Origin: Malachius bipustulatus
Lineage: Eukaryota; Arthropoda; Insecta; Coleoptera; Melyridae
Length of the DNA: 64,000 nt
Assembly (NCBI GenBank): GCA_910589415.1
Contig: OU342634.1
Span: forward strand, 19,403,144 to 19,467,143
Reading direction: 5' to 3'
Part shown: positions 11,129 to 23,100 of the stretch, in pieces
Layout: every line of letters begins with the position of its first letter
Position numbering within the stretch: position 1 is the first letter of the stretch
Notes under the pieces: model-generated
Told to the model about the DNA's origin: nothing
What the model saw: only the letters and a program-made list of their open reading frames with translations
Databases searched by the model: none
Program-made: the position numbers and the translations under genes

Positions 11129-14100
11129 GTAAGCGATAAAAGAAATTAAGAACTGATTTCTCATCATTAAGCTTTAGAGTAGATATTTGACGTTAACAAA
11201 ACATTATCTTTGATCATATATTATGTTTGATTAGTAAATATTTATCGTCAATTACCTATATACGTATTTAATTAATGTTTGACCAATCAACCCTTCTGTC
11301 GAAATTGCATACCTACCATTAAATGAGTACAGTCAATAGAGACGTCGTGTAGTCAATGGAGCTTTTCAATGGACCACTCTTAGCACTACTGATTACATAC
11401 AGGAAACCAAATTCCAAATTATTTCTATAAAAGAAGAAGATAATCAATACAAAACAAGAGGGAATGAATTATTGTTATCTACTTTCTAATAAAATTAATC
11501 TTATGAAATAGCCAGCATGAAACTTAATTAAGTGTAGAGTGTGTAGGTATTAGTTTAAAAATTAAATGAATAATAATGTGAGTTTTGTATACTCTTTCTT
11601 AAATTTTTTCATCATTTCTAGTTTTTAATATAAACTTCAGTTTTGTTCTAGCTATAAGCTATAAGCACCGATTAAGAAACTAAATTAGTTTTTTCTGGAA
11701 TAGAATACTTAGAAGATATTTTTGCAGGTCCTCCAGCAATCGTAGAAGTTGACATTATGGTAAGAAGTATGGGACCAATTTCTGAGGTTGACATGGTAAA
11801 TATTATAAACTCAACTAGGTTTTTACGCATGATTAGACGTACCTACAGTGGTGCTGGTGTTAATGTTATGAATGATTAAATGTTAATTTTTAGGTTTTTT
11901 TTTCATGCTGCATAGAATATTTTATACATTAATATGACTTACAGCTTTTTATTTTTTATTTACGTAAGTAATTATGATGATGAATATAACATTCGAATGC
12001 AAATATCTTATGAAGAACGTACTCTATCGATAACTTAGAGTAAAGAAATATTGACTAATTTATAATTAATTCCAGACATACTCAATGGACTGTTACTTTC
12101 GACAGTCGTGGGTGGACCGGAGACTCGCTTTTCCTGGACGTCAAGGAGACACCCTGGCTTTAAGTATATCCATGCTGGGTAGAATATGGAAACCAGATAC
12201 GTATTTCTACAACGGCAAGCATTCCTATCTTCACACAATCACTACGCCCAATAAATTTGTCAGGTTGTATCAAGATGGTCGTGTGTTATATTCTTCCAGG
12301 TAAGAAAATTATTATTTCTTTTTAAACCAAAGTAACTAGGCCTACAGTAAAAATATTACAAAACTTCAATTTGTAACTTGATCAACATTTTTGCTTGTTT
12401 ACAAAAAATACATAGCTTGAGATCATAGTGGATTCCGGGCTCTTTTGCCGTGGTCCATGGAGATTTGCTCCGAACGTTCCGTTTAAGATGCTTCTACTCA
12501 TCATATTGTAGCACCCCTTTTTGGGGACACCTACATTTGATTTGTCTTTTTAATTAATTATCAGGGAGGTTCTTTTGAGGATTACTTTGCATCAATTAAG
12601 GGATGAGTTAATTAATAACACTTCGCTATAATATTATGACATAAAAAGAAAACAATTACAAATTTGTCACCAACAAATTATAACTTAAATTCTAGAATGA
12701 AATCAATAAAGCTCAATACGGTTAAAGACTCACGGTACCATCCAAGGTTGGGGCTCTTGACTGCCACGTTATAATTATTGTTAAACTGAAGAATATATGC
12801 TGCTTTACAATTCTTGATAACTGACGATGAAGACTGTAGATTCGGTTGTTAAACTGAAGAATATAATATGCTGCTTTACAATTCTTGATAACTGACGATG
12901 AGGACTATAGATTCGGCACGAAGTATACCTAATTATACTGCTTGTTACACTTATCAATTATTATCAATATTAACACTCTGTATATTTATTATCAAAATTA
13001 ACACTCTGTATATTATTTATTATCAAATTAACACTCTGTATATTATTTATTCCGGCAACCTTTTCCAGTTGACCGGACCTTAACACCACAGATACACGCA
13101 GGAGACACCGATCTGCCTCTCTTGCAGGAAAGAGTCCTTACACACCGTCGTCGAGCACCGCTAGTACCCGACTCCCTTCACAATAGTGGAAATTCGCACT
13201 TCCCTTCCACCATCCAGCTTCGTGGTGGTCCTTTTCTTAGTTTCACCCCTCACCTCACATAATTCACTCTTAGGGTGGAGTGCTAGAACGCTGATTAAAG
13301 ATTTGTCAGATAATTATTGATTTTAAATTGCAAATTTTGAAAATAGGGTGAATATTTTGAATGGTCTTTCAATATTTATCAGTAATTAACTTTTCTAAAA
13401 GGGAGTAGAGTTTATTTCCATCAATATCAGACCAACATTTTGATAATACAGGGCATTTTAAAATCAGTAATTATCTGGCAGATCTGTAATTAACGTTCTA
13501 GCACTCCACCGTTAGTCTATTGGTACAATATCCGTGTCCAAATCATTGGCGTGCTTCAATATTCACTGATAACTAACTGCTTGGCTCGAAGAGCGCTCCT
13601 ATTTATACGGTCATGGTCTGATGACGTCATATCCGGCCGTCATCGCATCGGCCGGTCTCTCCGATGATGTCATAGGTCCCTGAGTCAGACGCTGACTCGG
13701 GTCTTACGTAACGCCAGATACCAAATCCTCCGCAGTTTCATTTCTTCCTGATGTGTATTGAAATTATTTCAATGTTTATAAATTTCAATTGTTTCACCTT
13801 GCAATCGGGTGTAGTAGTGTGAAGTAGTGGACAGGACTTTTATCTTTTTAAATATTTCGCGGGATCGTTCTGAACACGACGTGCTCGTGTTGAAAAGGGG
13901 GTATGACGTCACCAAACCATCACTTTATAAATAGGAGCGCTCTTACAGCCGGGTATCAGTTATCAGTGATTATCAGTGAACAGGAAGAGTGGAAGCATCA
14001 TTTGCGCACACGTAACCGTTAGTGATGTCTACCGCAGCTGTAGAGGGAACGTTAGGAGCAAATCTCCATGGACCACGGCAAAAGAACCGGAAACAACTAT

Positions 14101-17100
14101 GATATCAATTGAAGCAAGCCGTGAAAGCCTATACACACATCAATACATTGCTTGTTTCGTGAATTTTAAAAAAACATATTTACGAAAAATCTACAGAGGC
14201 CACGAAAATTAATAAATCGTGTCCAGCAAGTGGAATTATGGTGCATGCTCATATAAGTAAATTTAATAATTAGAGTAAATGTTTGAAATTTAAATTGATA
14301 AGAGTTATTTAAAAAAATTTATAAGTATAGGCACTTATATTGAGATTGGCGATTTCGTAAATTTGGATCTTAGCTTGCTTTCTTATTTTTTTGATCTTCG
14401 ATTATCATTGACAGCGCAGGGGAAGATCTACGTAAAAATGCATAATTGGTTACGGTTTAATTCTACCTATAAAAGTTATAGCTTCATTATCAGGAATGGA
14501 TCCATCTTAGCTACTGGGGCGGATTCCTCCAATTTACATAACTGGAATGCCGAAGAGTAAAGTACGACACGGTGAGCTGGTACAATGTGGTGGAAAGGGT
14601 AATAAAAAATCAACTTAATCAATACATGTTTTATGATTTCCAGCTTGGGTTCCATCGTGTAAAAAATGTGTTTTTTCATTTAAAAAATTTGTATAATGGT
14701 GGTCATAATGATGGTCGCAAAAAATTCTTCATAAAGGTCAATCGGGCGAATTGAAATAAAGTATATAGAGGTTGTATCACGCGCCTACCCAGGTGTTAAA
14801 TCATGAAGCGAAAACTGGATATCCATCAATTAATCTGTTTCCATGTTACGAAAGATGGATCGTTTTACATACTTACGTCACAAACTGTTTCCAAGTTACT
14901 GAGGGTGGATCATCTTTAAAACGCGAAAGAGCCTCTCGTTACCATGCTGCTTTCATTAAATCTGTTGGTGTCTTATTGTCAATGCAGTGATTATATTAAC
15001 CAGGGTTTAAAAAAAATGAGAACTAGAATTTTTCATACAGGTTAATTTTTAAATATTAAATCATTCTAAGAATCATAAATTATTTAGCAGTCAACGACAG
15101 CGATAAACTTTGGCGTACTTTTCGAAAGATTTTTAAGCTTACCATAATTTTTTTGAGCTGACAGGATAAAAAGATCAGGCTAGGTAACAGAAATGCGAGT
15201 TTCCACTGATTTGTTCATGCTTTCATTGCTTCCAATCTAATGCAGTTTACATTGGCTTCAACATTCACTTCTGGATTCAACTATCACGTAGATACCAATG
15301 TACGAGTATGGCAGAAAACAAGGGACTATCGATTGACACAGTGGAGGAGACACGGTACATATACATATGTTACCAAATCTAAAGTTTATATTTAGAATAT
15401 ATCAAACTTTGTAAACTCTACTTTCGTTTTATTCATCTTTTTCACTCAACTTGACTCAACTTGCTTTTTTCTACAAACTTCTAAGCACTTAGCTTTACAC
15501 TTTTCTTACACATAAAAGTCAGTTGAATTTTGAGCGATCACTGAAAGTTCAAGAATAAGAAGGATGGTGGAAAAATACCGCGAGGATATAGGTTGGACAG
15601 TACAGTTTTGTTAACCAAGCTAATACGTTCGATTCCCTTTTCGGGGTTGACTTACCTATGAGCCAGAAATTTTGCTCGATATAGGTACCAGGATAAAGAT
15701 TATTTTGTGCTATGTCACGTTCTTATATTAAAAATAAGCATTTCTCTAAAATGCAATTTTTATAATCCTTTGTGTTATCCATGCAATTATCTTTTTAACT
15801 AAGAAACGGATAATAATATGATGACTTTGTTGTCTTAAAAGTATAAAATTTTAATTTCAATGCTTTCCGGTAGAAAAATTAGCAGCGCCGCTGCTTTTCC
15901 ATCCTAGCAGGAACAAACAGATGATCATGTCAGAAAAATCAGCCGAGCATTTTTGTTTATACGTGAAAAATCTTTCGTTCTATCTAGTGAGTTTTCTCAC
16001 GTTTTATACGACACTAACCGAACAGGATTTCCAACTCAATCATGTGTGAATCATGATTACGACTCGGTTTTTTAAGCATACGATCACTTATCCGTTTATA
16101 TGAGACATTCTGTCCAATAAAAATTTCATATCATGAAACAAATAATTCTTAGGATGTAATGTTCACTCTACAGAAGTCGAGAAAATGATAATCGTCTAGA
16201 ATTTGGAACAAAACCTCAACCGAATCCCTGATTTTGTCCTGCTGTGTTATACTAAAGGCTCTCTTCACATATCACCATGCAAGTGATACAAAGATGAAGC
16301 AAGAGGGATAAAGCCGTCAGAAATGAAATATAGCAACTAGGATGATCCTTTCTATTCACATAAAACGCTACAGGGATATGTTCGATCGACACAAAAATCT
16401 GTTGTGCGTCCTTTGTAACGTATATCTTGTGCAGTGTTTTTATAAATCTTGTCTTGTATAGTTGCCAGTCTTCAAGTTATTTTACCAGCACCTAGGGTAT
16501 TGAGATACATATACCTATACAAACAAAAAAAAAAAAAAGGATGTGTTGTAAAGGGGCCGCTTGGTATAATATATCATAAAATATATTTCAGAGGTGATGT
16601 AGTTCTTTGAACTTCTTCGTGAGAGTTTCTATTTAATAGTTTCCATCACGTAACAACCCAGGACATGTCTATAATACTAATTTTTTTCCGTTCTGTAAAT
16701 TCTGATTTTATTCTACATAAGTCTTTTATTTCTTCAACTTTTAAAAACAAATATCAAATAATTTGTTTATTTAAATCATTTGTTTCATTTAAAACAAAGA
16801 AAAAATGTGTTCAATTATTCAGAGTCCCACTATGGCAAAGGATCCCTCGATGTGGTCGCTCATTAAGGTTTAATAATTTTTCAAGTAACATCAATCATAT
16901 CAACAAAATTGTTATTGTTGATGATAAAGAATACTTTACTAACTCTGAAATTAAAGGCAATGATGACTTTTATATGAATGGCATCGGGCATAGTGGTTGG
17001 CCCTAACAACGAAAAATACAAATAAAAATCCAAATCTTGTAGAGAATAAGGTTTATGAGTTTCATATACAATATCAGAAGGAGATGTATCACGACCTTAT

Positions 17101-20100
17101 ATGGGATGTCAGGGTCAAATCAGTATACCTAACTATACAGAGATCAATAATACCCCAAGAAGTCTACCTTACTTGGTTCATTTTATTAGCGAACATCACG
17201 CTAATATCACGCCAAAATAATGTTTTGGCCCGGTCTAGCATGATGCCATAACTAAACTCTGCAAAACCAAACGTACCGCAAGCGAGGCCTATCGATGAGT
17301 TTTGTTCCATGTTTGGAAGAACGTATACATAATAAGGGAGCCCTAAATACTCAAGATTCAGACTCTTCCAACCATTTCCAGAAATCGATTATGATAAAGT
17401 CGTCCAAAGGAGCACATAAGAAGAAAATTGCGTGGAATAGATTCATCACGATGAATAATTTCATCGCAATTTCTTACTGAATTAGTCTTATTGAATTCTA
17501 TAGGTATTTTGCAATCAACAAAAAATTCGGAAATGACATCTTTAACACAGCGTGACTTTCGTCATAGCACTTCGGATATTAAGTGGAAGTAATAAATTCA
17601 CTTCTTAGGAGTGGAATCTGCATAGAAGTAAGTAATTGCATTTGGATGCGATGTAGAAATGCAGTGGGAGGTGTTGCTGGTGAAGTTCGAAATCCTGAAA
17701 CCAGATGACATCCAGGCTGTGGTGGTGCGAGGAAATTACCTACACTTGCGGAAACATCCGCCGACTGAGAATGAATTAATTCTCTATTTCAAGGGCTGCA
17801 GACCCACGTCAACGCCTCAAACTACATTAATAATAATTAGATATATCTGGTAAAGCTGATTCTGTTCCGCCTGCAGATTGTTTCATTCATGACCCCTCTC
17901 TCTTGATGCGATTAAAAGTATTTAAGACATTCATAAAGCTCTATGGATATTTAAATCAGACTGTAGGTTAAAATCGGTATGCAGATTTTATGATTTATTT
18001 GAAGCAGAAATGTCTTGCAAAGATATGACGTAGATATTAGAATGCGCAGTGAATAAAAGAAGGCCATAACATCTTATTAGACTTTAGAGGAAAACTTTAA
18101 TCTCTTTAAGTAAATTTCAACTTTCATTATCTCTGGTATTATTGTTGATACATTTTCTTTAATTTTAGGTTAACAATTAAGGCTGGATGTCCAATGAAAC
18201 TAGAAGACTTCCCAATGGATGTTCAGAGGTGTCCACTAAAATTTGGTTCTTGTAAGTATTTTTACAAGAATTGTTAAAATTAACTTTGTGAAGAGCTATT
18301 GTAACCCTCATGATATTCTACGTTCCTATAGGTCCGCCGGTGTATTCTTGTAATTGAACGTGTTAATAAGGATTACGTGTAATTATATAACAAACTTCTT
18401 GACGTGTACAGATGCATTTGCAACACTCCAAGTTCTAAGTACACGAGAGTTACTCAGTTGGATTTAGTACCTACTAGACACCTAACCAAATCGGAGAATT
18501 TAATCTACATGTGTTCTAAGAGAAGCAAATTCCAATCCATCCATGCATTGGTATAATAGATCGGGGTAGCATGTGTTGCTATCTATAAGGTGAATTACTG
18601 GAATCACTTTCCAGAGACGCGATGAGGAAAGTCCAGTCGGGCGAGTACGGCTTGATTGATGCTAGGAACTTATCATTGGCTGCACAGACTCGTATAAAAT
18701 AACATTTCTCTTGAGATTCCGCTTATTCTACAACGGCAGTAATCTCGTGATGCCTTGTGAGGGGAGCGACTTAATTAGTCTTCATAAACCAGCCTATTGT
18801 GGGTATAGTTTTTGAGATAAGTCGTAAAATTTTATAATATAGTCTTTCGAAGGATTTTTTGGGACCGGATAAATTTATTTTCAAAGAAATAAATTAAAAA
18901 CGAGGATCAATCAAGATTAATTTGAGAGACCATAAACCAAATTTGACCAGGAACTGAAGAAATTACTCAGGATCGATGTGCTTGCATAGTAGCAGGAATT
19001 CTCCTATCATTTTAACACCACTTTATACTGATTATGCGGTATAACAATATTTTTTCTTGCAGTTGGATACACGTCTCAAGATGTCCTCTACCGTTGGAAT
19101 ACGGCTCGTCAAGTTGCGATAGCTGAGGACATGAAACTTTCCCAATTCGATCTCATAGCGACGCCGGCTGCCAATAGTACTGACACCCTCACCAGCAGTG
19201 ATACACGCAAAGGCAAGTTAAAAATTATCTGATTTGATTTTACATGGACTCAGTTTTTTATTGTTATAACAGATTTTTTAATAATAGAGTTTGAGAAATT
19301 TCAAGAATTTATTGATTATTGTGATTGAAAAAACCGGGCCGCAAGTGGATTCACTATCTCTAAGAGCGGTACTGTACTAAATTTTATAAAACGCGACAAA
19401 AATTTCCGATTTTAAAGTAAAAAATTTTCAAGAATTCATATTAGCGGTTAAAATCAAGTGACGTGCTCAGACTTACCAGAAAAAATCGATGTTTCTTATT
19501 GTTGAAATTTATCTGTGAAACGCTTTAAATGTCGTCTAGAATCCTAAAAAACAAAAAGAACGTTCAGGAGTCGTTCGGCAAACGCCGCGGCGCTTGTTAC
19601 GCTCCTATCTTGATCGTGATTTGGAAAAAGATTTAGATGACGACGACAATGATTATGAGTCCAACAGTCTTCTGAAAAATGATTTTTTCGCATCGACTGA
19701 CCTAAATTCACTCGTTTTTAGATTTTCAGACAATTTTGCTATGATACCTACTTTTTTTGTCTCATTTGTAATTGTTTTAAACTCATTTATTGTCTTCCGG
19801 ACACGTGCTACCCTGCCGGCGTCTGAAAAATGTGTTTTAGGCATCTTGGAGCTATCATTTCACTACATTTTGAAAATCAGACAGATTGCTATGACACATG
19901 ATAGAGTTCGGGTACATTTTTTTTGACATTTTTGAAAATTTCGTCAGGTCAGACGCTGCACCGAAAATGTCTGATGTTGCGATTTTCGGGTTCAAGATAA
20001 TCGAATCTAATCTGATGCGGTTTTAGTCGTATTGCTATGAGACAAAAATTTTGGTTGTGCCGGGCTCTCGTTCCATTAAAAAAGTTGTGTCACGTCACGC

Positions 20101-23100
20101 TAAACAACTATTTTGGTTTTATTATTCATTATATATTTTGAATTTTCTGACAGCTGATTGGTCTATTGCTCAAAGCCTACGAACGCTACGAAGTTTAAAC
20201 CAATGACATGTTCCAAAATATAACCCCTGGGGTTATATTTTGGAACATGTCATTGGTTCAAAATTCGTAGCGTTCGTAGGGATTGAGCATTAGACCAATC
20301 AGCTGTCAGAAAATTCAAAATTTAACCCCAGGATTATATTTTGAAGTTTGATGAATACGGACATATGTGTTAAATTCTAGCAAGAACACTATCATAATTT
20401 CTTCTTCATAAATAAATTGATAATGTACTCAGTGAGAAAACTCACCCTGAATTATTGATAGATAATCCTTTAGTCAATTACACACACAAATCAACACAGA
20501 GTGACACAATATTAACAACAAACTCAATATTAATAACAGCACATAAAGGCTGTTCGAATCAACGATCGATCTCGCGACAAATGAATTATAATAAAAAAAT
20601 TAAACTCCCTTGTTCCCGCACGTCCCTTTCAAGAAGAGTCTGTAACATATCCATCGACAGGTTTCGTTGTATGTGAATCTCTGAAGGTCTTTCAAGAGCT
20701 TGAAAGTAACTTCAAACATGCTAATCTTAATATTTTGTGATATATTTTTTATATTACTTTATCTGTGGTCAGAGCATATCATCGGATCCATGGAAACGCG
20801 CTTCAGGAATCATCCCTTATACATTGTGTACATAAATTACATTATGCGAAGCCAAATACAATAAAATTATGTTCATTTTTATATAATTTCGAGGAAATGG
20901 TAAAAAATAATAGCAATTGTTATACAGCGTGTTCAGCTAAGGGTACGGACCGGCCATATCTCGGTAACTATTGGTCCTAGAGCCTCAAATAAAAAATTTT
21001 CCAGACATAAGTGACCATGAGAAATTCAAGGAAAATATTTTCAAGATGGCCACACTTTCGGAAATACCTGAAGTTGACACCTAGTTCGTTATTTTAACGG
21101 GAACACCCTGTAAAATTTTATATTTTTTAAATGTCTGAAGAAATCGAATACAGGTGGTTTTCACCATTGGAATTTAGATTGAGCGGTTTATGAGTTATAA
21201 ACAAGTGAAAATAGAACATTTTCAACTTCAAAGCAGTGTAGAACTAGACCGGCTCAAGATATCTAAAAACGGTTTACATGCCCCTGTCCTAACTTTTCGC
21301 ATTGTATCCTACTATGGCCCGTATTCATCAATAAATATAACCCCTGGGGTTATATTTTGGAACATGTCATTGGTTTAAACTTCGTAGCGTTCGTAGGCTT
21401 TGAGCATTAGACCAATCAGCTGTCAGAAAATTCAAAATATAACCCCAGAGTTATATTTTGAAGTTTGATGAATACGGACATATGTGGTTTAAATTTTAAT
21501 ACAGTGTAATGAAGTCGTGAATTTTCGACTTCATTTTCTAGTCAGCTGCCTCCAATAATAGTTTTCATTTATTCCAAAAATCATTAGGATCGATTCATGC
21601 ATTTTCGTCAAATAATAAAACCATTATTATTAATTCCGCAAATCATTTATCAGTTTTTTATGAACAGACCAAAATTTAAGCGAGCTGAATCGAGGCAGTT
21701 GACTACAAATTCGGAAGCCACACCGCTGATACCAGCGTTATCACCGTAGGTAAAAACTAAATGAACCGTTTTTATACTCCGCGTCCCATCAGAAAAACGG
21801 TGATTAGTGAACCCAGGCGATATGAAAATCATATAAAACCACGGACATTTTGGCTTCAAAATTACTTCCGATCCGGCGTTATTACGAGTAGGTAGTACCT
21901 GGTATAAACTTCCGAACCGGCGTTCTTAGTGTGTAGTAGAGTTTAAGACGCCCGTTCCGGTGCTGTTACAGTTAGTTTAGTTCAAGAGTGCCAAAGTTCT
22001 GCAAGTTAGACCGAGAACCGATCCGATCCTCCTGCGCTTCCGTGCTAAGGTAGGTGATAATTGATACCAGCCGTAATTGTTCCACTGTATTTGGTTGTGT
22101 CACGATCATCCCCGAACATCCTTCATTAGTCCTTCCCCTCTGCTCATTACTGGCCCCCGCTGTAGCAACAAAGGCTCCGTTATTGTCGTGAGATTGTCAG
22201 CCCCGGCGACGCAGGGGGTAATCTCGCGGTGGTAGCGTGGTCTGGTGCTAGTCAACAGCCCATCGACACCTGTGTTCCGCTGGAGTAACGAAGGTCCCGT
22301 CTTTGTCGTGAGATTGTCAGCCCCGGCGACGCAGGGGGTAATCTCACGGTGGCGGCGAGGCCTGGTACTCGTACCAACAGCACGCCGAATCCCGGCCCCG
22401 CCAGTCCAGTAAGACACGCCACACAGCGGCTTCACCGCGCCGACCCGATTTTCATATTCGCGCCCGCCGTAAATAGCACCACCTTGACTGGACCAGGAGA
22501 TACCTTTTTATCCGACCGGGGCTTAAACCGCCTCCGACGACCGCAACTCGCCACGTGCCGTTTTGCTTCGCAACCCGTAGTTAGTTGACCCGTAAGGTTA
22601 GGAATTTTTATAATAATTATTTAGTAGTCCGAATTAACCTTTTTAATTTCTTTTCAATTGTAAATAGTGATTTTTGGTAAGAATAAACTTGTTTATAACC
22701 TAACCCACGAATCTCCTTTTTTACCGCAACCGATCGTGAACCTGGAACCAAGAGAGACTCGCATAACAACTTGACTCCACGGGAGTGCCATCGAAAACGC
22801 GGGGGGCGCCTAAAGACCGCTCCTCCGTGTCCGCCGCTGTGATAACCTCATCTGACCCCTGGCACTATCCGTCTTCTCCACAGAGTTACCCTGGGACAAG
22901 GGTACGACAAACGTACCACCTGTGTGACAACCTAGGTAGTTGGGAAAGGAAAGCGAGACCATTTCCCCCGGGGAGTAAACCCTCTACAAAAATCTGGCGC
23001 CCGAGCAATCCGTCCGTTCTCTGCCAGTTTCCCGGACAGCCGGAGTTGTCGTCACAGGAACTGGCGCCCGAGCAGGGACCTACGTGAGGTTCCGTTTTTC

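Larger units (their letters stand above)
12507..13527. mobile_element. Solo LTR (1.0 kb) with ATAT duplication
   Basis: Starts TGTAGCACCCC, ends TTGGTACA, flanked by ATAT at 12503-12506 and 13528-13531. Removing it rejoins the left arm of the surrounding fold-back. It contains a tandem repeat of about 70 bp (12778-12845 and 12847-12917), three copies of an approximately 31-bp unit with TTAACACTCTGTATATT (12950-13050), and a MITE near its right end. Confidence 0.75.
12421..14104. repeat. Fold-back element in Grd intron 3, carrying a solo LTR
   Basis: Outer arms: 12421-12506 pairs with about 14015-14104 (both contain TTTTGCCGTGGTCCATGG or its complement). The inner arms, about 13532-13640 and 13880-13990, pair as well, each with a TATAAATA-type box and GAGCGCTC. 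The left arm is split by the solo LTR 12507-13527. The centre, 13640-13880, is unpaired. No coding content. Confidence 0.8.

Noticed and set aside
15243..15352. Extra Grd exon in intron 3
   Set aside because: Exons 3 and 4 join in phase and give the continuous family sequence; the fragment looks like Tc1 transposase.
18620..18760. GAGGAAAGTCC at 18624, identical to the start of a conserved box of bacterial RNase P RNA
   Set aside because: No matching second box (ACAGAA-type) or supporting stems nearby, and the window is an insect nuclear intron; chance.
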